64,000 nt of DNA, from assembly GCF_900019265.1 (NCBI RefSeq), contig NZ_CYGX02000064.1, positions 1 through 64,000 of the forward strand. The letters are read 5' to 3'. The position numbers and the translations under genes are program-made. The stretch comes from Paraburkholderia ribeironis (GTDB lineage: Bacteria; Pseudomonadota; Gammaproteobacteria; Burkholderiales; Burkholderiaceae). The notes under the pieces were generated by a model. It ran no database searches. It was not told the origin of the DNA and saw only the letters and a program-made list of their open reading frames with translations. How positions within the stretch are numbered: the first letter of the stretch is position 1; the number at the start of each line of letters is the position of its first letter. This document shows, piece after piece, positions 1-9,532 of this stretch.

Positions 1-679
1 CCAAATCCGGGGCGGTTCAGTCGAATTGGTGGGGCGCGCAGACGGCCAACTTATGCAGCATGTGAATCGAATTGCCCGGCAGCAATCGCCAAGGTCTATC
101 CAGCTACTAGCGACAGCATATACATTCTGACCGCTCCGATTAAACCACGCGACTTGGTTTATTTGGCCCCGCATACTGATCGAGATTGCATCGCTCAATA
201 TTGAATTACATGCCATGTAAGGCATGCAACAAGAATATGCGCCCGTCTGTTCGGTATCTTACCGTCTTGATTTTTGTAGGTCAGTTTAAAAGTTATTGCT
301 TCGCCAACACGACAATGCCTCCGCAGTTGATACCGCGAAAAACTTTGTGACACTGTGATGAATTGTCACGAATCTCTTGCGCAAAAATATACAAACCACG
401 GCTGGCATCATTACCAGTGACAGCTACTGCGCTGAACTCCTTGGCTGGTAGGGCCTTCATGCGATTGCATTATGGATAAATAATATCAATTAACCATTAT
501 TAACTATTGTTGCCACGCATTTCTGCTAAAAATATTTAGGCGCGAGAATGTCTGCGACTTTTATCGACGGCTAGTGACCAATCGTTCTTGTGCGCCCAAT
601 GACGTGAAGTGTAACAACCGGATGTGCGGTTTTTAAATCTCCAGGTCGCAATTTAAATTCGACAAAATAGGGTGATTAA
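1..679. other. AT-rich non-coding flank
   Basis: No convincing reading frame is present. The stretch is visibly more AT-rich than the rest of the window, like the beta-helix gene that follows, so both probably belong to the same acquired segment. The start of the next gene is preceded by a short purine-rich AGGGTGA that can act as ribosome-binding site. I could not pick out a reliable promoter. Confidence 0.5.
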
Positions 680-3106
680 ATGACTACGGTAAACCCGGCT
701 ACATTTTTGATTGGTACGGCAACAGGCCTGATCGCACGGCCGCTTGTGCAAGAATTGCTCGATCTGCCAGTGAGCGTGAAGCGTTTTGGTGTTCAAGGGG
801 ATGGCATGACGGACGACACGGCAGCGATTCAAGTGGCGCTCAATTCCGGACTTCCCCTGTATTTTCCACCCGGCATTTATTTGTACAGCAATACGCTTAC
901 CGCAACCGGTTCGATTGCGGGGGCGGGCTGGACCTCGATTCTCCAGTGCACGACCTCACAAGGTCAAAATGCGTCGATTTACTGGAATAATGCCAGTAAT
1001 TTTAAAGTTCAAAATCTTCAGTTTTTTTCCCAAAACGCAACTGGATATTACAACAATGAAAACGCCGGCCCGGTAAATCTCGAGGGGTGTAGCGAGTTCG
1101 AGGTTTCGGGGTGCAAGATGAATAATTGCGCTGGTCAAGCTGTAATGATGCGCGGATGTACCAATGGGAAGGTTTTCGGAAATACGCTGCTCAATATCTG
1201 GCACGATGGCATCCATGCTACTGGAGCAAGCGCGGATATTACAATCACAAATAATGAGGTAATCAACGGTGGAGATGACGCCTTTTCCGTGGTCGGATAT
1301 CAAGGTAATGGCGTTCGTCCTCGTCGCATTACAATTTCGCACAACAGAGTTACCGGCACCAAGTACGCTCGCGGTATCGCCATTGTAGGTGCCCAGGAAA
1401 TCGTAGTTATCGGCAACCAGATTTACAATTCTATGGCGGCTGGTATTTACGTTGCCGCAGAAGCCAGTTATTCAACATTTGGCAATAATAATATAAAAAT
1501 AGCAGATAATATTCTGGATACGTGTGGCATATCTTCCAATATTGGTGCATTTCCCAATCGGCCGAACGGCCCAGCTGGCGCTCCCGCGCTCTACCTGGCC
1601 GCAATAAGCGGATTCAACAATTCCAACATAGATGTCGTTAATAACACAATCAGGAACCCTGCAGCGGCCGCAATATATACGCAGCAAAGCGGAGTTCACG
1701 CCCAGATCAATATCTCTCAAAACAGGATGGAAAACGTTTGGGATCCAAATAATAAAAATGGCTTTTCACTGACGACGATCAGCGCGACTACGGCATCCCC
1801 GACACTCAACTTTAACAATAACCCGGGGGTCGCTGCTGGCATGACTGCCTGGTATTTCAACGGGACGACGAGTGTTCAAATCGGGACAGTTGTATCCGGC
1901 GCCGCGTCGACAGTTACGCTGAATCAGAATGCCACGGTTCCAAGCGGCGCGACAGTTGTATTTTCCGGCGTTGGTCTGTTTGGATCGACTATCGCGACGA
2001 CAGCCAGTGCCGCCAGTGGCGCTACGTCGCTAACATTCGCGACTACTACCGGAGTCACATACAACGACAACTATGGCTTCGGGTCTCCAGGAAACGATAC
2101 AACAGGCGTCTCAATTGGACAGACTGTCAGCGGCACCAACATTGCCGCCGGAACGTTTGTGATCGGTGTGACGGCTACCATCGTGACCCTCAGCCGAGGT
2201 ACGACAGGGGCCATAGCCAGTGCCGCCGCCATTACATTCACCCCGATGACATGCATGACGACACAAACGATTACAACCTCTGCAGCGTCACCAGCTGGAA
2301 CCAACATACTGACGTTCACGCCTTACCCGTCAGCGCGCGGTTGTGCGGTTGGGCAGGGCGTATCCGGAACAAATATCCCGGTCGGCACTTATGTGGCCGC
2401 TGTTTCTGGTAATGGAAACGGCCCCACTGTAACCTTGTCTAACAATTTTACTGGCAGTGGCATTGGGAGTGGTGCGTCAATTGTATTCACGGGCACAGGA
2501 GGTTTGACTAGCGCGCCGGGAATCACTCTGTACAATACCAAGAATTGCATGGTTTCGAATAATCAGCTATCTGGCATCGCCGGGAATGGTTTTTACATGG
2601 ACGGCTCCTGCACGGGTTTTACTGAAATCAGTGGCAATATTGGAGAGAATATTGGCTGCTGCAACGCATTTGCCCGCTTGATTACAGTAGGAACACTCAC
2701 GTCAGGGGTTTCTCTTAAACTGCGTGGAAATTACATGGGCCAACCAATAAATTACCCCCGCGCAATTGATAGCCTCATTGCCTCGCAAGCAAGTAACTGG
2801 AACTACACATCATGGGGCGAGGACAACATCGCTCAAAACGGGTTTGTAGGTCTTAATTTGGGGTTGGCTCCCATTGCCCAGACTGTTGGATCATCACCCT
2901 GGACTTTCACGAACAATAACTTGAGTGCCGTCAGCATGTCGGTCACTGGAGGTGTTGTATCTGCGATCAGTGTCTCCAGAAACGGACAGCCTGCCTACGC
3001 CGCCGGATTGACAGCGGGATTGATCGATCTTAAAGTGGGTGACGCAATGACTGTCACATATAGCTCCGCCCCTACTGTCATGATGATTCCGAGAGTGGGG
3101 CAATGA
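680..3106 (+). CDS. Right-handed beta-helix (tailspike / pectate-lyase-3-like) protein
   Basis: This is an 808-residue protein. Residues about 31-75 carry the typical opening of the pectate_lyase_3 fold (VKRFGVQGDG, then TDDTAAIQ, then YFPPGIY), which also starts many phage and prophage tailspikes. Residues 75-360 and 605-720 show the N-rich, short-strand periodicity of a parallel beta-helix (ITISHNRV, ISGNIGEN). Between them, at about 363-607, three Ser/Thr/Gly-rich modules share patterns such as VSGTNI..GT.V and TVTLS. There is no signal peptide. Base composition and codon use are more AT-rich than in neighbouring genes, and no phage gene is seen next to it. A surface polysaccharide-binding or depolymerase-like role fits the fold, but the substrate is unknown. 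An independent terminator follows. Confidence 0.75.
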   Translation: MTTVNPATFLIGTATGLIARPLVQELLDLPVSVKRFGVQGDGMTDDTAAIQVALNSGLPLYFPPGIYLYSNTLTATGSIAGAGWTSILQCTTSQGQNASIYWNNASNFKVQNLQFFSQNATGYYNNENAGPVNLEGCSEFEVSGCKMNNCAGQAVMMRGCTNGKVFGNTLLNIWHDGIHATGASADITITNNEVINGGDDAFSVVGYQGNGVRPRRITISHNRVTGTKYARGIAIVGAQEIVVIGNQIYNSMAAGIYVAAEASYSTFGNNNIKIADNILDTCGISSNIGAFPNRPNGPAGAPALYLAAISGFNNSNIDVVNNTIRNPAAAAIYTQQSGVHAQINISQNRMENVWDPNNKNGFSLTTISATTASPTLNFNNNPGVAAGMTAWYFNGTTSVQIGTVVSGAASTVTLNQNATVPSGATVVFSGVGLFGSTIATTASAASGATSLTFATTTGVTYNDNYGFGSPGNDTTGVSIGQTVSGTNIAAGTFVIGVTATIVTLSRGTTGAIASAAAITFTPMTCMTTQTITTSAASPAGTNILTFTPYPSARGCAVGQGVSGTNIPVGTYVAAVSGNGNGPTVTLSNNFTGSGIGSGASIVFTGTGGLTSAPGITLYNTKNCMVSNNQLSGIAGNGFYMDGSCTGFTEISGNIGENIGCCNAFARLITVGTLTSGVSLKLRGNYMGQPINYPRAIDSLIASQASNWNYTSWGEDNIAQNGFVGLNLGLAPIAQTVGSSPWTFTNNNLSAVSMSVTGGVVSAISVSRNGQPAYAAGLTAGLIDLKVGDAMTVTYSSAPTVMMIPRVGQ

Positions 3107-3177
3107 GAGCGCCTCGGCTGTGGGGTTCTCACAGGAAGGGAATTTAATCATTCCCGCAGTAAATTCCCGACCAACAC

Positions 3178-3208
3178 AAAACCGCCTTCGGGCGGTTTTG
3201 CATTTTTG
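3178..3208 (+). terminator. Rho-independent terminator of the beta-helix gene
   Basis: A perfect 9-bp stem (AAAACCGCC / GGCGGTTTT) closes on a TTCG tetraloop and is followed by TGCATTTTTG. It lies 71 bp after the beta-helix stop codon and ends at the border of the IS remnant. Confidence 0.9.
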
Positions 3209-3212
3209 ACCG

Positions 3213-3845
3213 TTATTCACGACTTCGAGATTTCGCCGCAAACTCTGCCGGCGAAACGTAATTCAGTGCGCTGTGCGGCCGTTCCTTGTTGTAGCCCCGA
3301 CGTCACGCCGTGATAACCGCCGGGGCGTGTGCAAGCATCGTGAACCAGTGCTCGTTGAGGCATTCATCGTCATCGCGCAACTCGTTGTTGAACGACTCGA
3401 TGTCCGCATTCTGCGTGGGCTTGCCGGCCCGAATCAACTTCAGGGTCACCCCGTTTGCATACACCCCGACGATTGTCAGGCACTGCGCGCGGCAAGGCCA
3501 GTTGCTCTCGCTCAGTCGTAACGCCGTGGCGCCGACGACAGCGCCGCACGGCCAGTCCGACCTCCAAGTATAGTCGGTGCACGCGCTTGCGATTTGCGTG
3601 AACACCCTCGCGCTCCGTCAGCACGTGCAATCGCCGATAGTAAAAGCGCCGACGCTTACGCGCCAGTTTCGCCAGACGCGCCCTCAGTGCTTCATCCTCA
3701 GGCTGGCTTCGCTTCGTACTGCAGCACGTTACGGGACAGCCCGACAAGCCAGCAGGCGCGGCGCTCGGAGATGTTGACCTTCTGCCGAATCGCCGCCACT
3801 GCTTCACGTTCGGCTGGCGGGCTCAGTGCTTTCCCTTCACAACAA
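3213..3845 (-). pseudogene. IS3-family transposase OrfB, frameshifted and missing the DDE core
   Basis: Pieces of OrfB are readable in three frames. The N-terminus (EREAVAAIRQKVNISERRAC, then LVGLSRNVLQYEAKP) is followed by a frame change into the HTH_21 region (DEALRARLAKLARKRRRF, then YRRLHVL). A jump then leads to the C-terminus (GVTLKLIRAGKPTQNADIES, then DECLNEHWF, then NKERPHSALNYVSP). The stretch that normally holds the first two catalytic aspartates (the VDF-type and TDQGPEF-type motifs) is absent. It cannot encode an active transposase. Confidence 0.85.
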
Positions 3846-4086
3846 CCTTCAACGCTTCCATGTCGAGCATTGCTTCGACCAGCAGCTTCTTCAGCCGTGC
3901 GTTCCCGGCTTCCGGGTTTTCTAGCCAACGGGCCTCCGACACTTCCATGCCGCCGAACTTCGCGCGCCAGATGTAGAACGACGCGTCACTGAACCCATGC
4001 ATCCTGCACAGCTCCTGAACTGGCACGCCGGCCTCGGCTCCCTTCAGTAACCCAACGATCTGTTCGTCCGTGCATCGCTTCTCATG
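3823..4086 (-). pseudogene. IS3-family transposase OrfA, start region frameshifted
   Basis: The translation holds the IS407-type helix-turn-helix protein: KRCTDEQIVGLLKGAEAG, then VQELCRMHGFSDASFYIWR, then KFGGMEVSEAR, then the leucine-zipper-like ARLKKLLVEAMLDMEALK. In relatives the protein begins M-K-K-R-F at this point. Here the only ATG (complement of 4082-4084) is out of frame with KRCTDEQ, which looks like a one-base deletion just after the start codon. An in-frame ATG exists further upstream (4152) but adds an unrelated extension. OrfA would bind the IS ends; this copy is probably silent. Confidence 0.75.
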
Positions 4087-4148
4087 TTCGTCTTCCTGCC
4101 AGCCATCTTCCGATGGCTCCGGATTCCCCCCAGACCCCCGTCCCCGCC

Positions 4149-5528
4149 TCACTCCTTCCCGATCCGCAGCGCGTTCGCATAGCCGGTCAACTCCAGATAG
4201 CCCCGACCCGCGTCCTCACCGTTGCGATTCACTCGCACCGCACCTTCCCAATACACCGCACCGGTCGACTGCCGCGAATCGAGCTCCTGATCATCCATCA
4301 GCGGAACGAGTTGCCATGTCTGCGCGCCCGTCCTGACTGTCATCGAGACCGGGTACGACGTGTTCGTGCGCGGCGAGCGCCACGTACGAACCGGCGTGAA
4401 ATCGACCTGATCAGCGCCGAACGCCGTCACCAGACCATCGGCGTGACGAAGCGCAGCATGTGCCCAGATGGCGTGTCCGTCACGACGGCGTATCTTGAAC
4501 GCCATCAGGGCCGAGCCGTCCGCGAGGTTGGCGCCCAGCCAGTCCCAGCCGACCGCGTTGGCGTCGAGCAACGTGCTTGACCATTCGTGATCCAGCCAGG
4601 CCACACCGGTTACCACCGTATCGCCATGCGATGAACTCCCCGCCAGGTTCGGACGCACCACGCTGCCGGTCACGCGCAATTGCGGCTCGCTGTAGTAATA
4701 GCTCGCCTGTTCCGGCCGCGGTCCCTTGCGTGAATAGCCGTGCTCGCCCTGGATGAACGGCGCTTGCGTTGGCGTCAGCGCGAGATGCAAAGCGAATCCG
4801 TTCGCATCGACGCTGACGTCGTAATGGCCGTCCGCGGCACGGATGATTTTCCATGTGTCGAGTTTGACGTCGGTATTGACCGGCTTCGCATACGCGAGCC
4901 CGAAGCCTTGCCGGGCGATGCGCTGGTCGTGCGCAAGGTGTCCGATAGCAGGATCGCTCAACGCGGCGTGCGCGATGATCAGTTGCGAGGGCGCAAAAGC
5001 ACTCGGATCGGCGGTGTCGTGACCCGTTGCCGAGCGGAAAAAAGTGATCTGAAAACCGAGCGGTTGATTGTCCGGCGTGGCGAGCCAACCCGTCGCGTAC
5101 CACCACTCGGTACGAAAGCCCGCATGCACGCCACTATCCTGCGGCAAGGTGATCGGGCGCTCAGGGGTGACCGCTGCGAAATCGGCCGGTGTAGCGCCAG
5201 GCGTGGCGAAAGCAGACGACGCGGCGAGCAAGCCGACGTAAAGCAAACCGGTGCAAAGCAACCCGCGAAGGCGAGGGCATAACCGTGACCGTAACCGTAG
5301 TTCTAGCGAACGTGCTACCTGACTCGACACACCCGGCACCTCGCATGACATCTCACGCGACATAGCCCCGAAGCAAGACGCGATCCTCTCCGACGCAGCG
5401 AACCAGACCTGCGTTGCGCGTCCCTGCACGAAGCCACCCGATCGACCCGCCACGTCAAGGCGCGCAGCCGCCTCCCGCATCGACACGCCCGCCAACTCGC
5501 GCGTCAACGCTCGCGACAACGCTCGCAT
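4149..5528 (-). CDS. AttH / CrtC-family lipocalin-like protein
   Basis: The protein (459 residues from this start) belongs to the carotenoid 1,2-hydratase/AttH family of two-lobed lipocalin folds. It shows FRTEWWYATGWL, then LGFQITFFRS, then WLDHEWSS, then GWDWLGANLADGSALMAF, which carry the family's conserved Trp, His and Asp residues. A signal-peptide-like stretch (LLCTGLLYVGLLAASSAFA) lies at about residues 88-106, which is far inside. The ATG at 5363 is therefore a possible alternative start, although the listed ATG overlaps the permease stop by one base (TGATG) and suggests translational coupling. It is the last gene of an ATPase-permease-AttH operon, an arrangement known from att-type transporters. 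A lipid or hydrophobic-cargo role outside the cytoplasm is inferred; carotenoid hydration is unlikely without crt genes. Confidence 0.8.
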   Translation of the reverse strand: MRALSRALTRELAGVSMREAAARLDVAGRSGGFVQGRATQVWFAASERIASCFGAMSREMSCEVPGVSSQVARSLELRLRSRLCPRLRGLLCTGLLYVGLLAASSAFATPGATPADFAAVTPERPITLPQDSGVHAGFRTEWWYATGWLATPDNQPLGFQITFFRSATGHDTADPSAFAPSQLIIAHAALSDPAIGHLAHDQRIARQGFGLAYAKPVNTDVKLDTWKIIRAADGHYDVSVDANGFALHLALTPTQAPFIQGEHGYSRKGPRPEQASYYYSEPQLRVTGSVVRPNLAGSSSHGDTVVTGVAWLDHEWSSTLLDANAVGWDWLGANLADGSALMAFKIRRRDGHAIWAHAALRHADGLVTAFGADQVDFTPVRTWRSPRTNTSYPVSMTVRTGAQTWQLVPLMDDQELDSRQSTGAVYWEGAVRVNRNGEDAGRGYLELTGYANALRIGKE

Positions 5529-8098
5529 CACCAATCCTCCTTCACCGCGCGCACCGCATCCACCGACACCGCGCCGCGTCCGGCGATCACCGCCGTCGAG
5601 CAAGACGAAGCCAGCATCACCAGCGCGACGGCGCCCAACACAGTCCAGGGCACGTGCAGCGACATGCTCCAGTGAAACGACTGCGGATTGACGACAAATA
5701 CGAGAATCAGGCTGATCGCAAATCCAAGCACGAAGCCCACCGCGATGCCACACGCGGTAAGCATGCCACCTTCGAGCGCGAGAATCGCGAGAATCTGTGC
5801 GCGGGTCACGCCGACGTGTCGTAGCATGCCGAACTCGCGGGCTCGTGCGAGCGTCTGCGCGGAAAATGTCGCCGCGACGCCAAACAATCCGATCACAATG
5901 GCCACCGCCTCGAGCAGATACGTGACCGCAAAGCTTCGATCGAAAATCACCAGCGTGCGCGCACGAATCTCGCCCGGTTGCGACAGATTCAGCGACGCGC
6001 CGAACGGCAATGCACGCAGCCCGGCAATCACACTGTCGATGTGCGTCCCCGGTTGAACGGTAATGGCCACATCGGTTGCGCTGGTGTCGCCGGTCAGGCG
6101 CCGATAATCGGCGAGCCGTATCTGGATCGCGCCGCTCTGTCGCGCGTAATCGCGCCATACGCCGGCCACAACGAACACATGGCCGCCCCCGCCAAGCGAC
6201 AAATGCTTGCGCTGACCCGTTCGGTATCCATACAGATCGACCATTGCTTCGGACACCCAAACAGGTGTCTCGTCGCGATGAAGCCCGGATGGCGGCAGTA
6301 CCGCGCCGGTCATCTGCAGATGCGCCCCTGGATCGGCGGCATCGATTTCGCGGGCGAGCACGGCTACGTCCGGGCGCGCCGGGTCGAGCGTGAGGTGTGA
6401 GGTGCGCGCAAACGCAGCGGTTCTGATGCCCGGCACGGCCGCCAGCCGGGCCTGTTCGTCGGGGCGCAAGCCACCGGTCTCGCCGTTGGGCGCGACACGT
6501 ACGTACAGATCGGCGGAAAGCAGATGAACCAGCCAGTCTTCGACGGACACGCGAAAGCTGGCCACCATGATCGCCATCGCGACGATCAGCGCGAAGCTCG
6601 ACAGCACGCCGCCCATTGCGATCGACGCGTGGCCCGGCGCATTCGCAAGGCGCGCGAGCGCGAGCGTACTGGCCGCGCCCGCGTGGCGTCGCGCCGCGTA
6701 CGCACGGCTCGCCGCGCCGAATATCAGCGCGGTGACGCGTGGCATCAACGCGATCCCGCCGACCAGCAGTAGCGCGACGGCGACATAGCCGCCGATCGGC
6801 GCATCGAACCAGGGCGGAAGCTGCGTGAGAGCGGCGGCCGCCAGCAGACATATCAACGCGGGCCACGGTGTGGCGAGCCGAGCCAGCGCGCTTTCTTCCG
6901 CGCCCGCCTTGAGCGCCGCCGCGGGCCTCGCGCGAGCCGCCTCGAGCGCCGGCGCCAAACTTCCCACGACCGACACAGCGACCCCGAGCGCCAGAAACAA
7001 TGCGCTTGCCAACGGCTCGAAACCGACCCGCGGCTGTACGCCGGGAAAGTAGCCGCCACCCAGGTCGCTGCCGAAAAAGTGCAGCGCGCCGCTCGCCATC
7101 GCGTAGCCCAGCGCGAGCCCGCACAACGAACCGAGCAGCCCCAGCAACGCGCCTTCCAGCAGGATCTGGCGTAACAGCTGGCCGCGCGTCAGTCCGAGCA
7201 CGCGCAGCATCGCAAACTGCGCGCGACGTCTCACGACACCCAGCGCCTGCGTCGAAAACACCAGGAACGCGCCGGTGAAGAGCGCCACCAGCGCGAGCAC
7301 ATTCATGTTGATCCGATAGGCGCGCGACAGACGATCGGTGCGGCTCTCGGCGTCGCGCGTTGCCGAGACGATCCACTGACTGCCGAGCCGCGCTTGCAGA
7401 TCACGTTTGAAGCGTTCGCGGTCGACGCCGCGCTCGAGCTGCACGTCGATGCGCGACAGCTTGCCCACCTTGCCGAACCGCCACTGCGCGGCGGCGATGT
7501 CCATCACCGCGAGCCTCTGTCCCGGTCGCGTTCTCACGAGGCCGCCCGCGACGCGCAAACGCACGATCGACGTACCGCTTTGCAGCGCCACGTCATCGCC
7601 GGTTTTGACGTTGAGCCATTGTTGCGCGGCTGTCGACAGAAACACCGCATCGGAGGCGAGCGTATCGAAAGGTCGTTCCGGCGACGCCACGCCGATCAGA
7701 TCGGGCGCAATCCGGCTTGCCTTGAACACATCGATGCCGAGGACCGGCAGCGCGGCGCTCTGGCCCGGCACGGTCGCATCGAGCGCAAGCACGGGGCTCG
7801 CCAGCGCCACGCCGGGCTCGCTCGACAGACGCGGATAGATCGACTCGTCGAAAGCAGGCTGTGCGCCGCGCACTTGCAGATCGGCTTCGCCCGAGAGGCT
7901 GCGGGCCGCCGCCGAGAATTCGTTGAAGGCCGCGCTGTTGATCAGTTGCACCGCGTAACCGAGCGCGACACCGAGCGCGATCGTCGCGATCGCGACCAGC
8001 GCGCGTGTGCGATGGCTGCGCCATTCGGCGCCCACTAGCCAGCGTGCAAGAACGCGATGTCCCTGCATGCGTCGCAGTGAGTGGAAATCAGCGCGCAT
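5528..8098 (-). CDS. FtsX-like ABC transporter permease
   Basis: This 856-residue membrane protein has two FtsX-type permease repeats. An N-terminal membrane segment (about 23-43) is followed by a large extracytoplasmic region. Grouped segments follow at about 270-400 (FRVL-type coupling motif FAMLRVLGLTRGQLLRQILLE in the first loop), and a second extracytoplasmic domain sits at about 510-690. The last block, at about 720-845, carries the matching EFGMLRHVGVTRAQILAILA. The layout resembles LolC/E and MacB-like exporters that move lipids or lipoproteins rather than small solutes. It overlaps the ATPase gene by 11 bp and the AttH-like gene by 1 bp, so the three are one transcription unit. Confidence 0.88.
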   Translation of the reverse strand: MRADFHSLRRMQGHRVLARWLVGAEWRSHRTRALVAIATIALGVALGYAVQLINSAAFNEFSAAARSLSGEADLQVRGAQPAFDESIYPRLSSEPGVALASPVLALDATVPGQSAALPVLGIDVFKASRIAPDLIGVASPERPFDTLASDAVFLSTAAQQWLNVKTGDDVALQSGTSIVRLRVAGGLVRTRPGQRLAVMDIAAAQWRFGKVGKLSRIDVQLERGVDRERFKRDLQARLGSQWIVSATRDAESRTDRLSRAYRINMNVLALVALFTGAFLVFSTQALGVVRRRAQFAMLRVLGLTRGQLLRQILLEGALLGLLGSLCGLALGYAMASGALHFFGSDLGGGYFPGVQPRVGFEPLASALFLALGVAVSVVGSLAPALEAARARPAAALKAGAEESALARLATPWPALICLLAAAALTQLPPWFDAPIGGYVAVALLLVGGIALMPRVTALIFGAASRAYAARRHAGAASTLALARLANAPGHASIAMGGVLSSFALIVAMAIMVASFRVSVEDWLVHLLSADLYVRVAPNGETGGLRPDEQARLAAVPGIRTAAFARTSHLTLDPARPDVAVLAREIDAADPGAHLQMTGAVLPPSGLHRDETPVWVSEAMVDLYGYRTGQRKHLSLGGGGHVFVVAGVWRDYARQSGAIQIRLADYRRLTGDTSATDVAITVQPGTHIDSVIAGLRALPFGASLNLSQPGEIRARTLVIFDRSFAVTYLLEAVAIVIGLFGVAATFSAQTLARAREFGMLRHVGVTRAQILAILALEGGMLTACGIAVGFVLGFAISLILVFVVNPQSFHWSMSLHVPWTVLGAVALVMLASSCSTAVIAGRGAVSVDAVRAVKEDW

Positions 8099-8837
8099 TG
8101 TCGGCTGGGCCAGCAGGGGAGCCGCGCGTGAGAGGCTGGCCGGCCAGCGCGGCCTCGGTGGCGCACGCGTGCAAGCCGCCGTCGCTCAGAATCAGGATGC
8201 GATCGGCGATGGCTGCCGCCGCTTCCGAGTGCGTCACCATGATCGTGGCCGCGCCGGTCGCCTTGCTTTGTGCGCGGAATAGACCGAGCACATCGTGCGC
8301 GGTATGAGGATCGAGGTTGCCCGTGGGTTCGTCGGCGAGGATGAGTTTGGGGCGGTGCACGAGTGCCCGCGCAATCGCCACGCGTTGTAGCTCACCGCCG
8401 GAGAGTTGCCGCGGAAAGTCATCGCCGCGGCCACCCAGGCCGACCGCCGCGAGCATCTCGAGCGCACCGGCAACAGGCAACCCGTTGAGCAGCAGTGGCA
8501 GCGCCACATTCTGCGCGAGCGTCAGATGAGGCAGCACATGGAAGGCCTGAAACACGAAGCCGAGCTTGCGCCGGCGCAGCTGTGTCGCGGCGTTGTCGTC
8601 CAGTTGCGCAACCGGACTGCCGTCGATGATCACGTCTCCGCTATCCGCGCTGTCGAGTCCGGCGATCAGATTGAGCAGCGTCGATTTGCCGACGCCGGAG
8701 TCACCCATGATCGCGACGAATTCACCCTGCGCGAGCGTGAAATCGAGGTGCGCGAGCACGATGCGGCCCGCGCCGTAGTGTTTGCTCAGCCCGCGGCATT
8801 CGAGTGCGGGACCGACAACTTCGTTACGAAGCGCCAT
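8088..8837 (-). CDS. ABC transporter ATP-binding protein (LolD/MacB-type)
   Basis: A 249-residue ATPase with Walker A GDSGVGKST (residues 45-53), Q-loop FVFQAFH, signature LSGGE (145-149) followed by LQRVAIARAL, Walker B LILADE (165-170) and an H-loop VTHS. Sequence style and the partner permease place it in the LolD/FtsE/MacB group that powers FtsX-like permeases mechanically. It is the first gene of the operon, and its start ATG is preceded by a 695-bp gene-free stretch shared with the divergent nuoM-like gene. Confidence 0.93.
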   Translation of the reverse strand: MALRNEVVGPALECRGLSKHYGAGRIVLAHLDFTLAQGEFVAIMGDSGVGKSTLLNLIAGLDSADSGDVIIDGSPVAQLDDNAATQLRRRKLGFVFQAFHVLPHLTLAQNVALPLLLNGLPVAGALEMLAAVGLGGRGDDFPRQLSGGELQRVAIARALVHRPKLILADEPTGNLDPHTAHDVLGLFRAQSKATGAATIMVTHSEAAAAIADRILILSDGGLHACATEAALAGQPLTRGSPAGPADNAR

Positions 8838-9532
8838 GCGGTATCCGAAAAGTATGGCCGGCTAGCAGCGACGCGCGGCAGATGAAGATAGTGTGCTTCA
8901 CCGCGTCCGCGTCCGTCTGCAAACCGCCGAAGTATATTCGGCTTCCGCCGGGGCAACCTGGAAACCAGGGCAACTCGCCTGACCATCGGCTACGGTGGTT
9001 GCACAGCGGATCAACGTGGCATTTTTCGATGTGCCCGTTAATCTGGAGTGCCGGACCAAAAATTTATTTTGCCGGGCAGCCGGAAAAATTTTTGCTGAAA
9101 GAGCAAAATCGGCCTTCGCGCGGCTTCCTGCCCAGCATCATTCGTTCCAGCATCGCGCATCGACCGGGCGTTGCGCGGCAACGGCAACTAATTTCCCCTC
9201 AATTGTTAGCTTCTGTTTGCAAAATTCGCAGCCCATATTGGGTGCGGAACGCTTTGTGCAAACGCACATTTTTATGCGTTCTGCAAGCGTGCGCGCGACA
9301 ACAATGCATTGCCGACGCCATCGGAGCGTTGTTGCGATGCAAAAGTATTCTTATCTTGGTAATCTCCCACCCTCGGTCGTTCGACTGCGGGTAAACGTGT
9401 AAGGGAGCGGGTAAGGGACGCGACCGCTTACACGGCAATTTCAGCGAAATCCAGCCTACATAGCCATTTCAATGCTTTCGATTTCGAAGGCGTTGATGCG
9501 GCGTTTTTGTATTCAAGTTTTTGACAGAGCAC
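8838..9532. other. Gene-free divergent region
   Basis: No reading frame here looks coding. The stretch separates the minus-strand ABC operon from the plus-strand nuoM-like gene and is AT-richer than both. A TTGTTG (9329-9334) followed 17 bp later by TATCTT (9352-9357) is a weak promoter candidate for nuoM. I see no clear operator. Confidence 0.4.

Larger units (their letters stand above)
3213..4130 (-). mobile_element. Degenerate IS3-family (IS407-group-like) insertion sequence
   Basis: The minus strand carries an orfA-like and an orfB-like reading region in the order and spacing of IS3-family elements. Both are damaged (see the two pseudogenes). The orfB region is only about 620 bp where about 840 bp is usual, so an internal segment has been lost. 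I could not identify matched terminal inverted repeats. The element sits exactly between the beta-helix gene and the stop codon of the AttH-like gene, marking the right edge of the atypical segment. Confidence 0.8.

Noticed and set aside
4149..5528. Carotenoid 1,2-hydratase (crtC) function
   Set aside because: The fold matches, but no carotenoid biosynthesis genes are present and the operon context is an ABC exporter, so only the AttH/CrtC family name is used.
5529..7376. Long upstream extension of the AttH reading frame (a 1075-codon open frame)
   Set aside because: The N-terminal two thirds is Arg-rich, lacks any domain and lies antiparallel in frame to the real permease gene on the same strand; the permease translation is clearly the coding frame.
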